From Candidatus Cloacimonadota bacterium (lineage in GTDB: Bacteria; Cloacimonadota; Cloacimonadia; Cloacimonadales; WRIO01), in assembly GCA_009782695.1 (NCBI GenBank), contig WRIO01000033.1:1-8420 (forward strand): a stretch of 8,420 nucleotides of DNA. The letters run 5' to 3'. Under the pieces are notes generated by a model. It ran no database searches, was not told the DNA's origin, and saw only the letters and a list, made by a program, of their open reading frames with translations. Positions 1-5,046 of the stretch are shown here, one piece after another. The first letter of the stretch is position 1; each line of letters starts with the position of its first letter. Both the position numbers and the translations under genes were made by a program.

Positions 1-173
1 TTACCACTCCAAGCTACTGGCTTTTTTCTATCTATGACCAGCTGGTTTGTGGGTGTCGGGGTGATAGCTTTTGTTTCGCTCTCTTTGGTGGATTCTTGTT
101 TGTGGCAAGAAGTTGCAAAGAGCAGTATCACAACCAAAAATCTTACGCTTTTTAACATCTTTACTTTATGCAT
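1..173 (-). CDS. Putative lipoprotein, N-terminal part (runs off left edge)
   Basis: Read on the minus strand from the ATG at 173-171, this frame is open to the window edge (57 codons). It encodes a basic start (MHKVKMLKSVR), a hydrophobic core (FLVVILLF) and a lipobox-like ATSC with Cys23. A hydrophilic Lys/Glu/Thr/Pro-rich linker follows. This is the textbook layout of a type II signal peptide, so the product is expected to be lipidated at Cys23 and anchored in a membrane; its function lies outside the window. A second in-frame ATG (158-156) would give a shorter, equally good signal peptide. An AGAG lies about 9 bases before the first ATG, and a weak TTGCCA-N18-TATCTT promoter-like pair lies at 213-189. 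It follows pgsA on the same strand after 111 bases, so it may be co-transcribed or separate. The opposite strand is also open here but shows no comparable protein features. Confidence 0.62.
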   Translation of the reverse strand, partial: MHKVKMLKSVRFLVVILLFATSCHKQESTKESETKAITPTPTNQLVIDRKKPVAWSG

Positions 174-202
174 GCGCAATGTCTCTAAAAGATAGCATAG
201 AA

Positions 203-282
203 AGTTTAAAAGTGGCAAAGGGTGAGTTGTTTTTCACTTCATAATAACCCCCACAGTTACACATCAGTACTCACCCTAAACT
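203..282 (-). repeat. Inverted repeat between pgsA and the lipoprotein gene
   Basis: AGGGTGAGT (219-227) and ACTCACCCT (269-277) are a perfect 9-base inverted repeat with a 41-base loop. AGTTTA (203-208) and TAAACT (277-282) extend the symmetry across an asymmetric bulge. In minus-strand RNA this could fold just after the pgsA stop codon, acting as an mRNA-end structure, a weak terminator (only short U stretches follow) or a leader element of the lipoprotein gene. The loop is long for a classic intrinsic terminator, so its role is uncertain. Confidence 0.4.
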
Positions 283-284
283 AC

Positions 285-854
285 TTAACTTTTATCTCTC
301 TTAAAATAACTGTAACCAGACAAAATAGTCACTATCACCACCACGCTAAAAAAGATTTGTATCAGCAGGATAGTGATATTTTCATAAGAAGCAGGCAACA
401 CATTTAGCTGAAAAGCTGTGTAAAATGTCAATGCACTTATGATACCTATCATTTGCAGGACTGTCTTTATTTTACCCCAGATATTTGCGGGTATTGTGAT
501 TTTTTTCTTTAGATAATGACTTCGCAGAAACGTGATAACCACCTCTCTAAGCGCTATGATAGAAGTCACTATCCAATGTATATAATTTATAGGCTTGATA
601 CACAGCAGCACCAATGCACTGAGCACCAGCAGCTTATCTGCCAGAGGGTCCATCAGCTGTCCAAATTTCGTCACGTTTTGATATTTACGAGCCAGCATAC
701 CGTCGTAATAATCTGAAATACAAGCAGTGACAAAGATAGCTAAAGCTACTAGTGGATTGTCTGTCAGCAGGTAGTAAACAAAAAATGGGATAGCTATGAT
801 GCGTATTATAGTAAGTGTGTTTGGCAACATTTTTAGGACACGATATTTACACAT
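285..854 (-). CDS. pgsA: CDP-diacylglycerol-glycerol-3-phosphate 3-phosphatidyltransferase
   Basis: An integral membrane enzyme that joins CDP-diacylglycerol and glycerol-3-phosphate to make phosphatidylglycerophosphate, the committed step to phosphatidylglycerol and cardiolipin. The CDP-alcohol phosphotransferase signature is complete: D48, D51, G52, A55, R56, G65, D69 and D73 with family spacing. PNTLTIIR (11-18), an R103-E104 pair and GKIKTVLQ (127-134) are typical of PgsA rather than other members of the superfamily. Several hydrophobic segments and the 189-residue length fit. The start at 854 is preferred because AAGAGGA lies 6 bases upstream; the internal Met9 is where many homologues begin, but it has no comparable ribosome site. 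The first 8 bases overlap the end of the ftsX-like gene, so it is the last member of the tightly packed operon. Confidence 0.93.
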   Translation of the reverse strand: MCKYRVLKMLPNTLTIIRIIAIPFFVYYLLTDNPLVALAIFVTACISDYYDGMLARKYQNVTKFGQLMDPLADKLLVLSALVLLCIKPINYIHWIVTSIIALREVVITFLRSHYLKKKITIPANIWGKIKTVLQMIGIISALTFYTAFQLNVLPASYENITILLIQIFFSVVVIVTILSGYSYFKRDKS

Positions 855-1662
855 TATGATTCCTCTTTAGCATAGGCTTCTGGAAAATGAGCAGAAAGAT
901 ATTCGCTAGCAATAGTAGGAATAGTATCTCGATATTTAGATACCAATAATTTTGCGACAAATCTGTGATGATATAGCTGATCAAACCAAAATAATTTATC
1001 AAAAAATTTACTCCCCCAGACAAAAGCAGAGTTATCAATAAAAACATGATATTATTAGTTACATTTATTTTTACTATACCCATCGAAGGGAAACCAGCGT
1101 TTATGATAGCATTGATCAGCTGTTTCTGCTTTAAAATAGAGGTCATCCGGAGATATGTCTGCACAAATATATACATGCAAAGCACTGCTATCTGGATAAA
1201 TATCGTTAGCTTTTTCAATCTTTCTACATTTTTGTCCACTTCTCTCCATACCTGTTCATTGTATTGTATGATGTTTTGGGGGCTATTTTCACCTATCTCA
1301 AGCACTAGCAACATCAGCAGCTCTATCTCCACAGGCTTCACGCTAATGATCAGTTGGTTTGGCAAAGCAAAATCTTTGGTAATCTCCTCGATATCTTCTA
1401 GCTCATACCTTTCTATCAAAGAGTTTTTTAGCTCATTAGGTCGCACTATCTGATATGAATCAAAGGCTATGTTTCCAGCAGATAGGCTTACGATATTCTC
1501 TAGCTCATCGATATTTTCTGAATATATCAAGATAGGAAATTTTGTTTTTTCTCTATCTAAGCGGTGTATGTAGTTTTCCAGTAATATCGACCCAGTGATA
1601 AATAGTATCACAAAGATAAAGAAGAAAAAGATTTGGGACCAAAGGCACTTAAACATGATCAT
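847..1662 (-). CDS. ftsX: FtsX-like membrane protein (ABC permease-like)
   Basis: The 271-residue protein has FtsX topology. There is one N-terminal membrane helix (about 9-28), an extracytoplasmic domain (about 29-150), then three helices (about 152-171, 204-229 and 243-260). The phrase LPNQLIISVKP (100-110) in the external domain resembles the conserved segment just after the variable part of FtsX ectodomains. In the family, FtsX couples cytoplasmic FtsE to activation of cell-wall hydrolases at the septum; no hydrolase gene is visible here. The start ATG overlaps the stop of the ftsE-like gene (ATGA), and a GGA lies about 6 bases upstream; Met3 is an alternative start. The adjacent ATPase partner strengthens the call, although sequence similarity is modest. 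A generic FtsX/MacB-type permease is the main alternative. Confidence 0.75.
   Translation of the reverse strand: MIMFKCLWSQIFFFFIFVILFITGSILLENYIHRLDREKTKFPILIYSENIDELENIVSLSAGNIAFDSYQIVRPNELKNSLIERYELEDIEEITKDFALPNQLIISVKPVEIELLMLLVLEIGENSPQNIIQYNEQVWREVDKNVERLKKLTIFIQIAVLCMYIFVQTYLRMTSILKQKQLINAIINAGFPSMGIVKINVTNNIMFLLITLLLSGGVNFLINYFGLISYIITDLSQNYWYLNIEILFLLLLANIFLLIFQKPMLKRNHNV
861..866 (-). promoter_or_regulatory. Ribosome binding site of pgsA
   Basis: On the minus strand AGAGGA lies 6 bases before the ATG at 854-852. It is inside the last codons of the ftsX-like gene and decides in favour of the longer PgsA start over Met9. Confidence 0.65.
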
Positions 1663-2273
1663 ACTTGTTCCAAAAACCCTTTGTTTATTTTATACGTGAT
1701 AGTGTGTTCCATAGCTAACTTGCCAGTGGCTATGATGCTCATACCTGTGCTAAGGAAATATGCCAGCAATTTCTGCACATTCTTTAGCTTTTCGGAGTCA
1801 AAAAAAGTGTCAAAATCATCTATCAACAGCACATAAGGGTCTACTAACGCAGCCCGGATTAGATACATCAACATCTTTTCTGATCGACTGCAGTTCACCA
1901 TTTTTACATTAAAAAGGTCGATGATCTCGACTATTCCAGCCATTTCTATCAGTCTTTTCTTTACGATAGGGCTATTTTTCATGATAGGTATCTCTATATT
2001 TTGTAAAAAGGTCATATTTTCTATTACATGTAACTCATTGTTTATCAGCAAAATATTATTGTGAGTGGCGTCTGGTTTTAGCTTTTTGTCTTTGAAAGTG
2101 ATCACTCCTTTGTAGTTCGAATAGCTACCATTTATAGCTGACAAAAGCAGGCTTTTCCCCGATGAACTACCTCCTTTGATGTATATAAAAGCACCCGGAA
2201 CTATCTTCAGCTCTTCTATCTGGATCACCAGTTTAGCAGTGGAAATCAGCTTAAAATTATTAAATATCAGCAT
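1659..2273 (-). CDS. ftsE: FtsE-like ABC ATPase with degenerate catalytic motifs
   Basis: A 204-residue ABC nucleotide-binding protein, the partner of the downstream FtsX-like protein and expected at the inner face of the membrane. Walker A is intact (GGSSSGKS, 34-41). The family layout is recognisable: the Q-loop region LLINNELHVIENMT, the signature region CSRSEKML (128-135) and Walker B VLLIDD (148-153). However, the Q-loop Gln is Asn, LSGGEQQR has become CSRSEKML, the catalytic Glu after Walker B is Asp153, the following D-loop is DFDTFFD, and the switch His of ATHD is replaced (ATGK, 182-185). ATP binding looks possible, but hydrolysis would be weak or altered. The start overlaps the methyltransferase gene by 14 bases, and a GAG lies about 8 bases upstream. 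The frame is intact, so it is not a pseudogene. A divergent ABC ATPase unrelated to division remains possible. Confidence 0.75.
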   Translation of the reverse strand: MLIFNNFKLISTAKLVIQIEELKIVPGAFIYIKGGSSSGKSLLLSAINGSYSNYKGVITFKDKKLKPDATHNNILLINNELHVIENMTFLQNIEIPIMKNSPIVKKRLIEMAGIVEIIDLFNVKMVNCSRSEKMLMYLIRAALVDPYVLLIDDFDTFFDSEKLKNVQKLLAYFLSTGMSIIATGKLAMEHTITYKINKGFLEQV

Positions 2274-2946
2274 GAGTAATCTCGTAAATAACCTTTGTGT
2301 GGGATTTTACCGCACTTTCATCGTGATGTAGTGTATTGGTTTGGGTATCTGCGAAGTGGCAGTCAACCACTGTCAGAAACCTTTCTGTGCAAGCTAACTC
2401 TATCTCCTGTTTCCTGCTATATGGGTATACCAGCAGGGCTCTCCCGGCGGTAGATAAGCTGTTTTTTACACAACAAATCACATCTTTTAACGTGCTAACT
2501 AGCTCGAACCTCGCTATAGCTTTCTCATATACCGCAGGCAATCTGCCACTCTCCTTTTTATGATATGGTGGGTTTGAGATGATCAGATCGTATTTTTTAT
2601 CAAATCGCACTCGGCGTAGGTCACCGGCTATGATTTGATAGTCCCTAGCACCTATATATTGGGTAAGTCTATTTAGGTTTTCTGTCGCCAACTGGGCTAG
2701 ATCTGCCACTATCTCTACTCCTGTAAAAGTGCAGTGATAAAAGTCTTTGGCGAGCATCAGCAGTAATATGCCGCACCCAGTCCCCACATCTAATATATCT
2801 TTGATTTCTTTGGCAGTAAATCTACTCTCTGATATCAGCTCATTCGCTTTTTTATAAAGCAAAAAGGCGTCACTGGACACTGCTTGTGAAAAGCTCGACT
2901 GCAGAAAATCTATCTCATAGCCTGGTATAGTAAAAGTAGATATCAT
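2260..2946 (-). CDS. trmN6: tRNA1(Val) (adenine(37)-N6)-methyltransferase-like protein
   Basis: A class I SAM-dependent methyltransferase of the YfiC/TrmN6 type (COG4123-like). The SAM-binding motif is DVGTGCG (53-59), followed by an acidic residue after strand 2 (GVEIV, Glu78). The catalytic NPPY (125-128) is characteristic of N6-adenine methyltransferases. The N-terminal segment with S-x-DAFLL (about 24-30) matches the family's opening motif. The expected role is methylation of A37 in a valine tRNA in the cytoplasm. The 228-residue length is near the family norm. Its ATG overlaps the nadA stop by 4 bases (ATGA), and its end overlaps the ftsE-like gene by 14 bases. NPPY is also shared with release-factor methyltransferases (PrmC) and rRNA methyltransferases, but the short length and missing N-terminal domain argue against PrmC. 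Confidence 0.82.
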   Translation of the reverse strand: MISTFTIPGYEIDFLQSSFSQAVSSDAFLLYKKANELISESRFTAKEIKDILDVGTGCGILLLMLAKDFYHCTFTGVEIVADLAQLATENLNRLTQYIGARDYQIIAGDLRRVRFDKKYDLIISNPPYHKKESGRLPAVYEKAIARFELVSTLKDVICCVKNSLSTAGRALLVYPYSRKQEIELACTERFLTVVDCHFADTQTNTLHHDESAVKSHTKVIYEITHADI

Positions 2947-3854
2947 AGACTCATCTCTAGCATTCTGTTTATCGCTTGCAGAGCTTTTTCACTGACCTCA
3001 GCTGAAACCACTGTCTCCTCTGCTTCGGTCTCCAATGCCACCAGCACATCATCGAGGGTGGTCAACCCCATATCTGTGCAAATAGCTTTTTCACTCAAAG
3101 GCAATATCTTTTTCGCAGGATACTTCGCCTGGAGCATCTTTATCATGTTCAGCTCTGTCCCTATGACCAGCTGATCATGCTCGCTTGCATAATCTATCAG
3201 TTGTTTTGTAGAGCCGACAAAATCCGCGTGTTCCACCACTTGTGGCGTGCACTCGGGGTGAACTATGATCTGGTAGCTCGGGTATTTTTCTTTCGCATTT
3301 CGGACATCACTGGGAGAGATACCCCTGTGATGTATCGGACAAAACCCCTGCCACAGCTCTATCGGGCGACCTACTTTCTGGGATACGTAAAAACCTAAAT
3401 TTTGGTCGGGTATAAATAATATTGGAGAGTCAAAAGGCAACTTTTGGACTATTTGCACAGCATTCGACGAAGTAACACAAACATCTGAATACGCCTTTAC
3501 TTCAACAGAAGAGTTCACATAGCAGACTACGATATGCTTCGGATTTTTTGCTTTGAAAGCTTGTAAATCCTCTACTTTGACCATATCTGCCATCGGACAG
3601 CCTGCTTTGCTACTTGCCAAAATCACTTTGACACCCGGATTTAGCAGCTTGGCAGTCTCTGCCATAAATCGAACCCCGCAAAAAATAATAAGCTCTGCTG
3701 CCACTTCCTTCGCAGCTTTTGCTAGCTGAAAGGAATCTCCGACTATATCAGCAGCTCTCTGCACCTCCAAAGATACATAATTATGCGCTAACACAATCGC
3801 AGATTTTTCCTTTTTCAAGGTCTCTATCTTTTCATAAGTCTTTATGCTATCCAT
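2943..3854 (-). CDS. nadA: Quinolinate synthase NadA
   Basis: A cytoplasmic [4Fe-4S] enzyme that condenses iminoaspartate with dihydroxyacetone phosphate to form quinolinate for de novo NAD synthesis. The 303 residues match the shorter NadA type. The three cluster-binding cysteines are visible: Cys86 in AGCPMAD, Cys172 in GFCPIHH and Cys259 in KAICTDM. Family motifs VLAHNY (21-26), FCGVRFMAETAKLL (58-71) and HPEC (199-202) are all present, with no frame defects. The start at 3854 is preceded by GAGAG a few bases upstream. As the first gene of the five-gene operon it probably carries the main promoter. The usual partners nadB and nadC are not in the window, so iminoaspartate must come from a gene elsewhere or from an L-aspartate dehydrogenase. 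Confidence 0.97.
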   Translation of the reverse strand: MDSIKTYEKIETLKKEKSAIVLAHNYVSLEVQRAADIVGDSFQLAKAAKEVAAELIIFCGVRFMAETAKLLNPGVKVILASSKAGCPMADMVKVEDLQAFKAKNPKHIVVCYVNSSVEVKAYSDVCVTSSNAVQIVQKLPFDSPILFIPDQNLGFYVSQKVGRPIELWQGFCPIHHRGISPSDVRNAKEKYPSYQIIVHPECTPQVVEHADFVGSTKQLIDYASEHDQLVIGTELNMIKMLQAKYPAKKILPLSEKAICTDMGLTTLDDVLVALETEAEETVVSAEVSEKALQAINRMLEMSL

Positions 3855-3890
3855 ATACTCTCTTTCTAAAAAATTCCCCTTTTTAGACTA

Positions 3891-3923
3891 ATTACAAGAT
3901 TTTCACACCCCTATTTTTGTCAA
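3891..3923 (-). promoter_or_regulatory. Possible promoter of the nadA operon
   Basis: On the minus strand a perfect TTGACA (3923-3918) lies 64 bases before the nadA ATG, preceded by T-rich DNA. The best -10-like hexamer, TGTAAT (3896-3891), is 21 bases away, longer than the usual 16-18, so only the -35 element is convincing. The 9-base string TCCTTGACA also occurs before the protease gene at 4981-4989. Confidence 0.3.
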
Positions 3924-3944
3924 GGAAAAAAAAGAAAACATAAA
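3917..3944 (+). promoter_or_regulatory. Possible rightward promoter ahead of the repeat element
   Basis: TTGTCA (3917-3922), a 16-base A-rich spacer and CATAAA (3939-3944) would start a rightward RNA near 3951. That RNA would cross the folded repeat and end at the terminator at 4214-4258. The -35 matches 5 of 6 and the -10 matches 4 of 6 consensus positions. In A-rich DNA such matches arise easily, so this is weak. Confidence 0.2.
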
Positions 3945-4002
3945 AAAAATCGAGATTTTTTTCGTATTTCAATACACCATAGTGTAGGCTTCGCCGGGAT
4001 TT

Positions 4003-4102
4003 AGCGGAACGATGTTCGCTTAAATATCCGTCAATAGGACACCAACATTTGTCATTTGTAACTCGTAACTTCCAACGCAGTTGGATAGGGCATCGTTCCC
4101 TA
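4003..4102 (+). repeat. Foldable intergenic repeat element
   Basis: GGAACGATG (4006-4014) and CATCGTTCC (4091-4099) are perfect reverse complements. Allowing two G-U pairs, the stem extends to 12 base pairs (4006-4017 with 4088-4099). It encloses a perfect hairpin, TCCAAC-GCA-GTTGGA (4071-4085). The left arm AGCGGAACGATGTTCGCT can alternatively fold on itself. The core recurs at 4932-4952, which suggests a dispersed repeat family rather than a gene-specific regulator. A structured non-coding RNA is the alternative. Confidence 0.5.
4006..4020 (-). repeat. Intergenic repeat core, copy A (inverted)
   Basis: The reverse complement is AGCGAACATCGTTCC, identical over 15 bases to 4932-4946. Copies of this length on opposite sides of a gene are unlikely by chance. 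Confidence 0.55.
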
Positions 4103-4121
4103 CGAAATGGTCATCAGGACA
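4030..4121 (+). repeat. Imperfect direct repeat within the intergenic element
   Basis: GTCAATAGGACA (4030-4041) and GTCATCAGGACA (4110-4121) match at 10 of 12 positions, 80 bases apart. Each lies a similar distance after a repeat core (copies A and B), so the element may be an old internal duplication. Confidence 0.35.
4091..4105 (+). repeat. Intergenic repeat core, copy B
   Basis: CATCGTTCCCTACGA is identical over 15 bases to 4938-4952, and its first nine bases are the complement of copy A. Confidence 0.55.
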
Positions 4122-4213
4122 TTGTATCAGAATCAAATATTTTTTCTTTTCGATTTTTCCCTCATATTTGTTTTGTAACTATATATCAGACAATATGATA
4201 TAGCAGGTAGAAG

Positions 4214-4258
4214 GCAAAATAGCTTGGACAAGGTGTGACATAGTCCAAGCGTTTTTGC
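4214..4258 (+). terminator. Intrinsic terminator without an obvious gene upstream
   Basis: GCTTGGAC (4222-4229) and GTCCAAGC (4243-4250) form a perfect 8-base stem with a 13-base loop. On the plus strand it is followed at once by GTTTTT. GCAAAA (4214-4219) and TTTTGC (4253-4258) add six more pairs beyond a 2x2 internal mismatch. The symmetry could let it work in both directions, but the U tract is better on the plus strand. The nearest genes diverge from this region, so neither needs it; it may insulate the next gene or end an unannotated RNA. Confidence 0.65.
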
Positions 4259-4261
4259 TTA

Positions 4262-4290
4262 TTGGTTTCACAACTGTATTAAAATATAAG
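4262..4290 (+). promoter_or_regulatory. Probable promoter of the 177-residue protein gene
   Basis: TTGGTT (4262-4267), a 17-base spacer and TATAAG (4285-4290) form a reasonable sigma-70-type pair directly after the terminator. Transcription would begin near 4297, leaving a leader of about 80 bases. The -10 is strong (5 of 6); the -35 is weak (3 of 6). Confidence 0.4.
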
Positions 4291-4378
4291 AAGATACAAA
4301 GATAAATTTTTATTTTTTGGGTAAAGTAATTCCTATCAAGTTTTTGTAAATCTTTATGATTTATCTGGAGATAAAAAT

Positions 4379-4912
4379 ATGAAAAAAAGAGATGATAAAC
4401 GCTGCAAATTTTATGAGCAATGCAGGCATTTAAAAGAGACCTGTATGGCAGGTGGTGACAGACTTTGCGGTTTAGGTAAAAATCCTTTGATAAAGGTGCT
4501 ATCAGGGAAAGTTCCTTTTGAAAAAATCGTGTGTGTATCGCATAAAAACGATGAGACATATTACGCACGAGAATACCCGGTCAAAAAAGTTACTTTGAAA
4601 AACGAAATATGGGGGGCTTATATGTCAAATATAGTTTTTTTGTGGAAAACATTGCCACCCTCTGTGAAAGCAGACTTCCGGCTATATGCAAGAATAGAAA
4701 ACAAATATAGACCCAAGAAAAAAGGTTATGTAAATGGGATGAATATCTTTATCAGGGGTATCGGAAGCCAAAAGAATAACATCACAACGCATCAAGATAT
4801 CGCTACACATTTAGGAAACTCTTTGTATGAATGGGTAGAACGAGGATTTTTGATTAAGCGTTGGCATATCAAAGGCTTAACTGCTCAGATCATACCAGAT
4901 TTCGGATGGTAG
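4379..4912 (+). CDS. Hypothetical basic protein with N-terminal four-cysteine motif
   Basis: I do not recognise a named family. The 177-residue product has no signal peptide or membrane helix and is rich in Lys and Arg, so it is probably cytoplasmic. The N-terminus carries four cysteines (9, 15, 22 and 30; spacing C-x5-C-x6-C-x7-C) ending in TCMAGGDRLCG. This resembles small metal-binding (zinc or iron-sulfur) segments of the form C-x-GGG-x-x-CG seen at the ends of various uncharacterised proteins. The middle holds W89-K-T-L-P-P, followed by a YAR and then a GMNIFIRG stretch, a layout reminiscent of short hypothetical proteins with a W..LP..YA..G.N.FI pattern. The start is well supported by GGAG (4367-4370), 8 bases before the ATG. 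It stands alone between its own promoter and the protease gene, 134 bases upstream of it. A nucleic-acid-binding role is a guess from charge and cysteines only. Confidence 0.75.
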   Translation: MKKRDDKRCKFYEQCRHLKETCMAGGDRLCGLGKNPLIKVLSGKVPFEKIVCVSHKNDETYYAREYPVKKVTLKNEIWGAYMSNIVFLWKTLPPSVKADFRLYARIENKYRPKKKGYVNGMNIFIRGIGSQKNNITTHQDIATHLGNSLYEWVERGFLIKRWHIKGLTAQIIPDFGW

Positions 4913-4931
4913 CCTCTAAATCGAGTCTGCG

Positions 4932-4952
4932 AGCGAACATCGTTCCCTACGA
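4932..4952 (+). repeat. Intergenic repeat core, copy C
   Basis: This 21-base stretch contains both the 15-base string shared with copy A (4932-4946, inverted) and the 15-base string shared with copy B (4938-4952, direct), so it is the most complete copy. It lies 19 bases after the stop of the 177-residue protein gene. Confidence 0.55.
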
Positions 4953-4980
4953 TAAAGTGAAATTTCTATAGCCGAAAAAA

Positions 4981-5016
4981 TCCTTGACATATATCACCAA
5001 AAAAAAAAAATGGTTT
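4981..5016 (+). promoter_or_regulatory. Possible promoter of the protease gene with A12 tract
   Basis: A perfect TTGACA (4984-4989) sits 57 bases before the protease ATG. It is followed by TATATCACC and an uninterrupted run of 12 A (4999-5010). No good -10 stands at 16-18 bases; TGGTTT is 21 bases away. The homopolymer lies where the spacer would be, so its length would set promoter geometry. Promoter function itself is inferred from the hexamer and position only. Confidence 0.35.
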
Positions 5017-5032
5017 TTAGAGAAAAAAATTT

Positions 5033-5036
5033 GGAG
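5033..5036 (+). promoter_or_regulatory. Ribosome binding site of the protease gene
   Basis: GGAG is followed by 10 bases, mostly an A tract (A8 including the first base of ATG), before the start at 5047. The spacing is slightly long. It supports this ATG, which also begins a clean signal peptide. Confidence 0.6.
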
Positions 5037-5046
5037 TTCAAAAAAA

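Larger units (their letters stand above)
3855..4378. other. Divergent intergenic region, no protein gene seen
   Basis: These 524 bases separate the nadA operon (leftward) from the 177-residue protein gene (rightward). No frame shows a convincing protein. From left to right it holds: a TTGACA/TTGTCA patch readable on both strands (3917-3923); A8 tracts (3926-3933 and 3942-3949); an all-A/T-arm hairpin with AAAAAAATC and GATTTTTTT arms (3943-3962); a foldable repeat element (4003-4121); a T-rich stretch (4139-4159); an intrinsic terminator (4214-4258); and a promoter (4262-4290). The size and structure are larger than two promoters need. Confidence 0.6.

Noticed and set aside
1..195. Plus-strand open frame of 64 codons ending at TAG, with a hydrophobic stretch, possibly the tail of a membrane protein
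   Set aside because: Its hydrophobic part is antisense to the lipoprotein signal peptide on the minus strand, which has a far more specific layout; both cannot easily be genes.
1046..1453. Plus-strand open frame of 135 codons
   Set aside because: Antisense shadow of the ftsX-like gene; Ser/Ile/Phe-rich with no motifs.
1659..2273. ftsE-like gene as a pseudogene
   Set aside because: The frame is complete, overlaps with neighbours are preserved, and Walker A and B cores remain, so constraint is likely despite degenerate motifs.
3943..3962. Hairpin AAAAAAATC-GA-GATTTTTTT as a terminator
   Set aside because: Nearly all A/T arms with a two-base loop give a weak RNA stem; more likely an A-tract bend or upstream promoter element.
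4006..4121. CRISPR array
   Set aside because: Only two or three short, partly inverted copies without regular spacers or cas genes.
4179..4568. Minus-strand open frame of 129 codons across the terminator and the start of the 177-residue protein gene
   Set aside because: It covers the terminator and promoter, has no family features, and is antisense to a gene with a good ribosome site.
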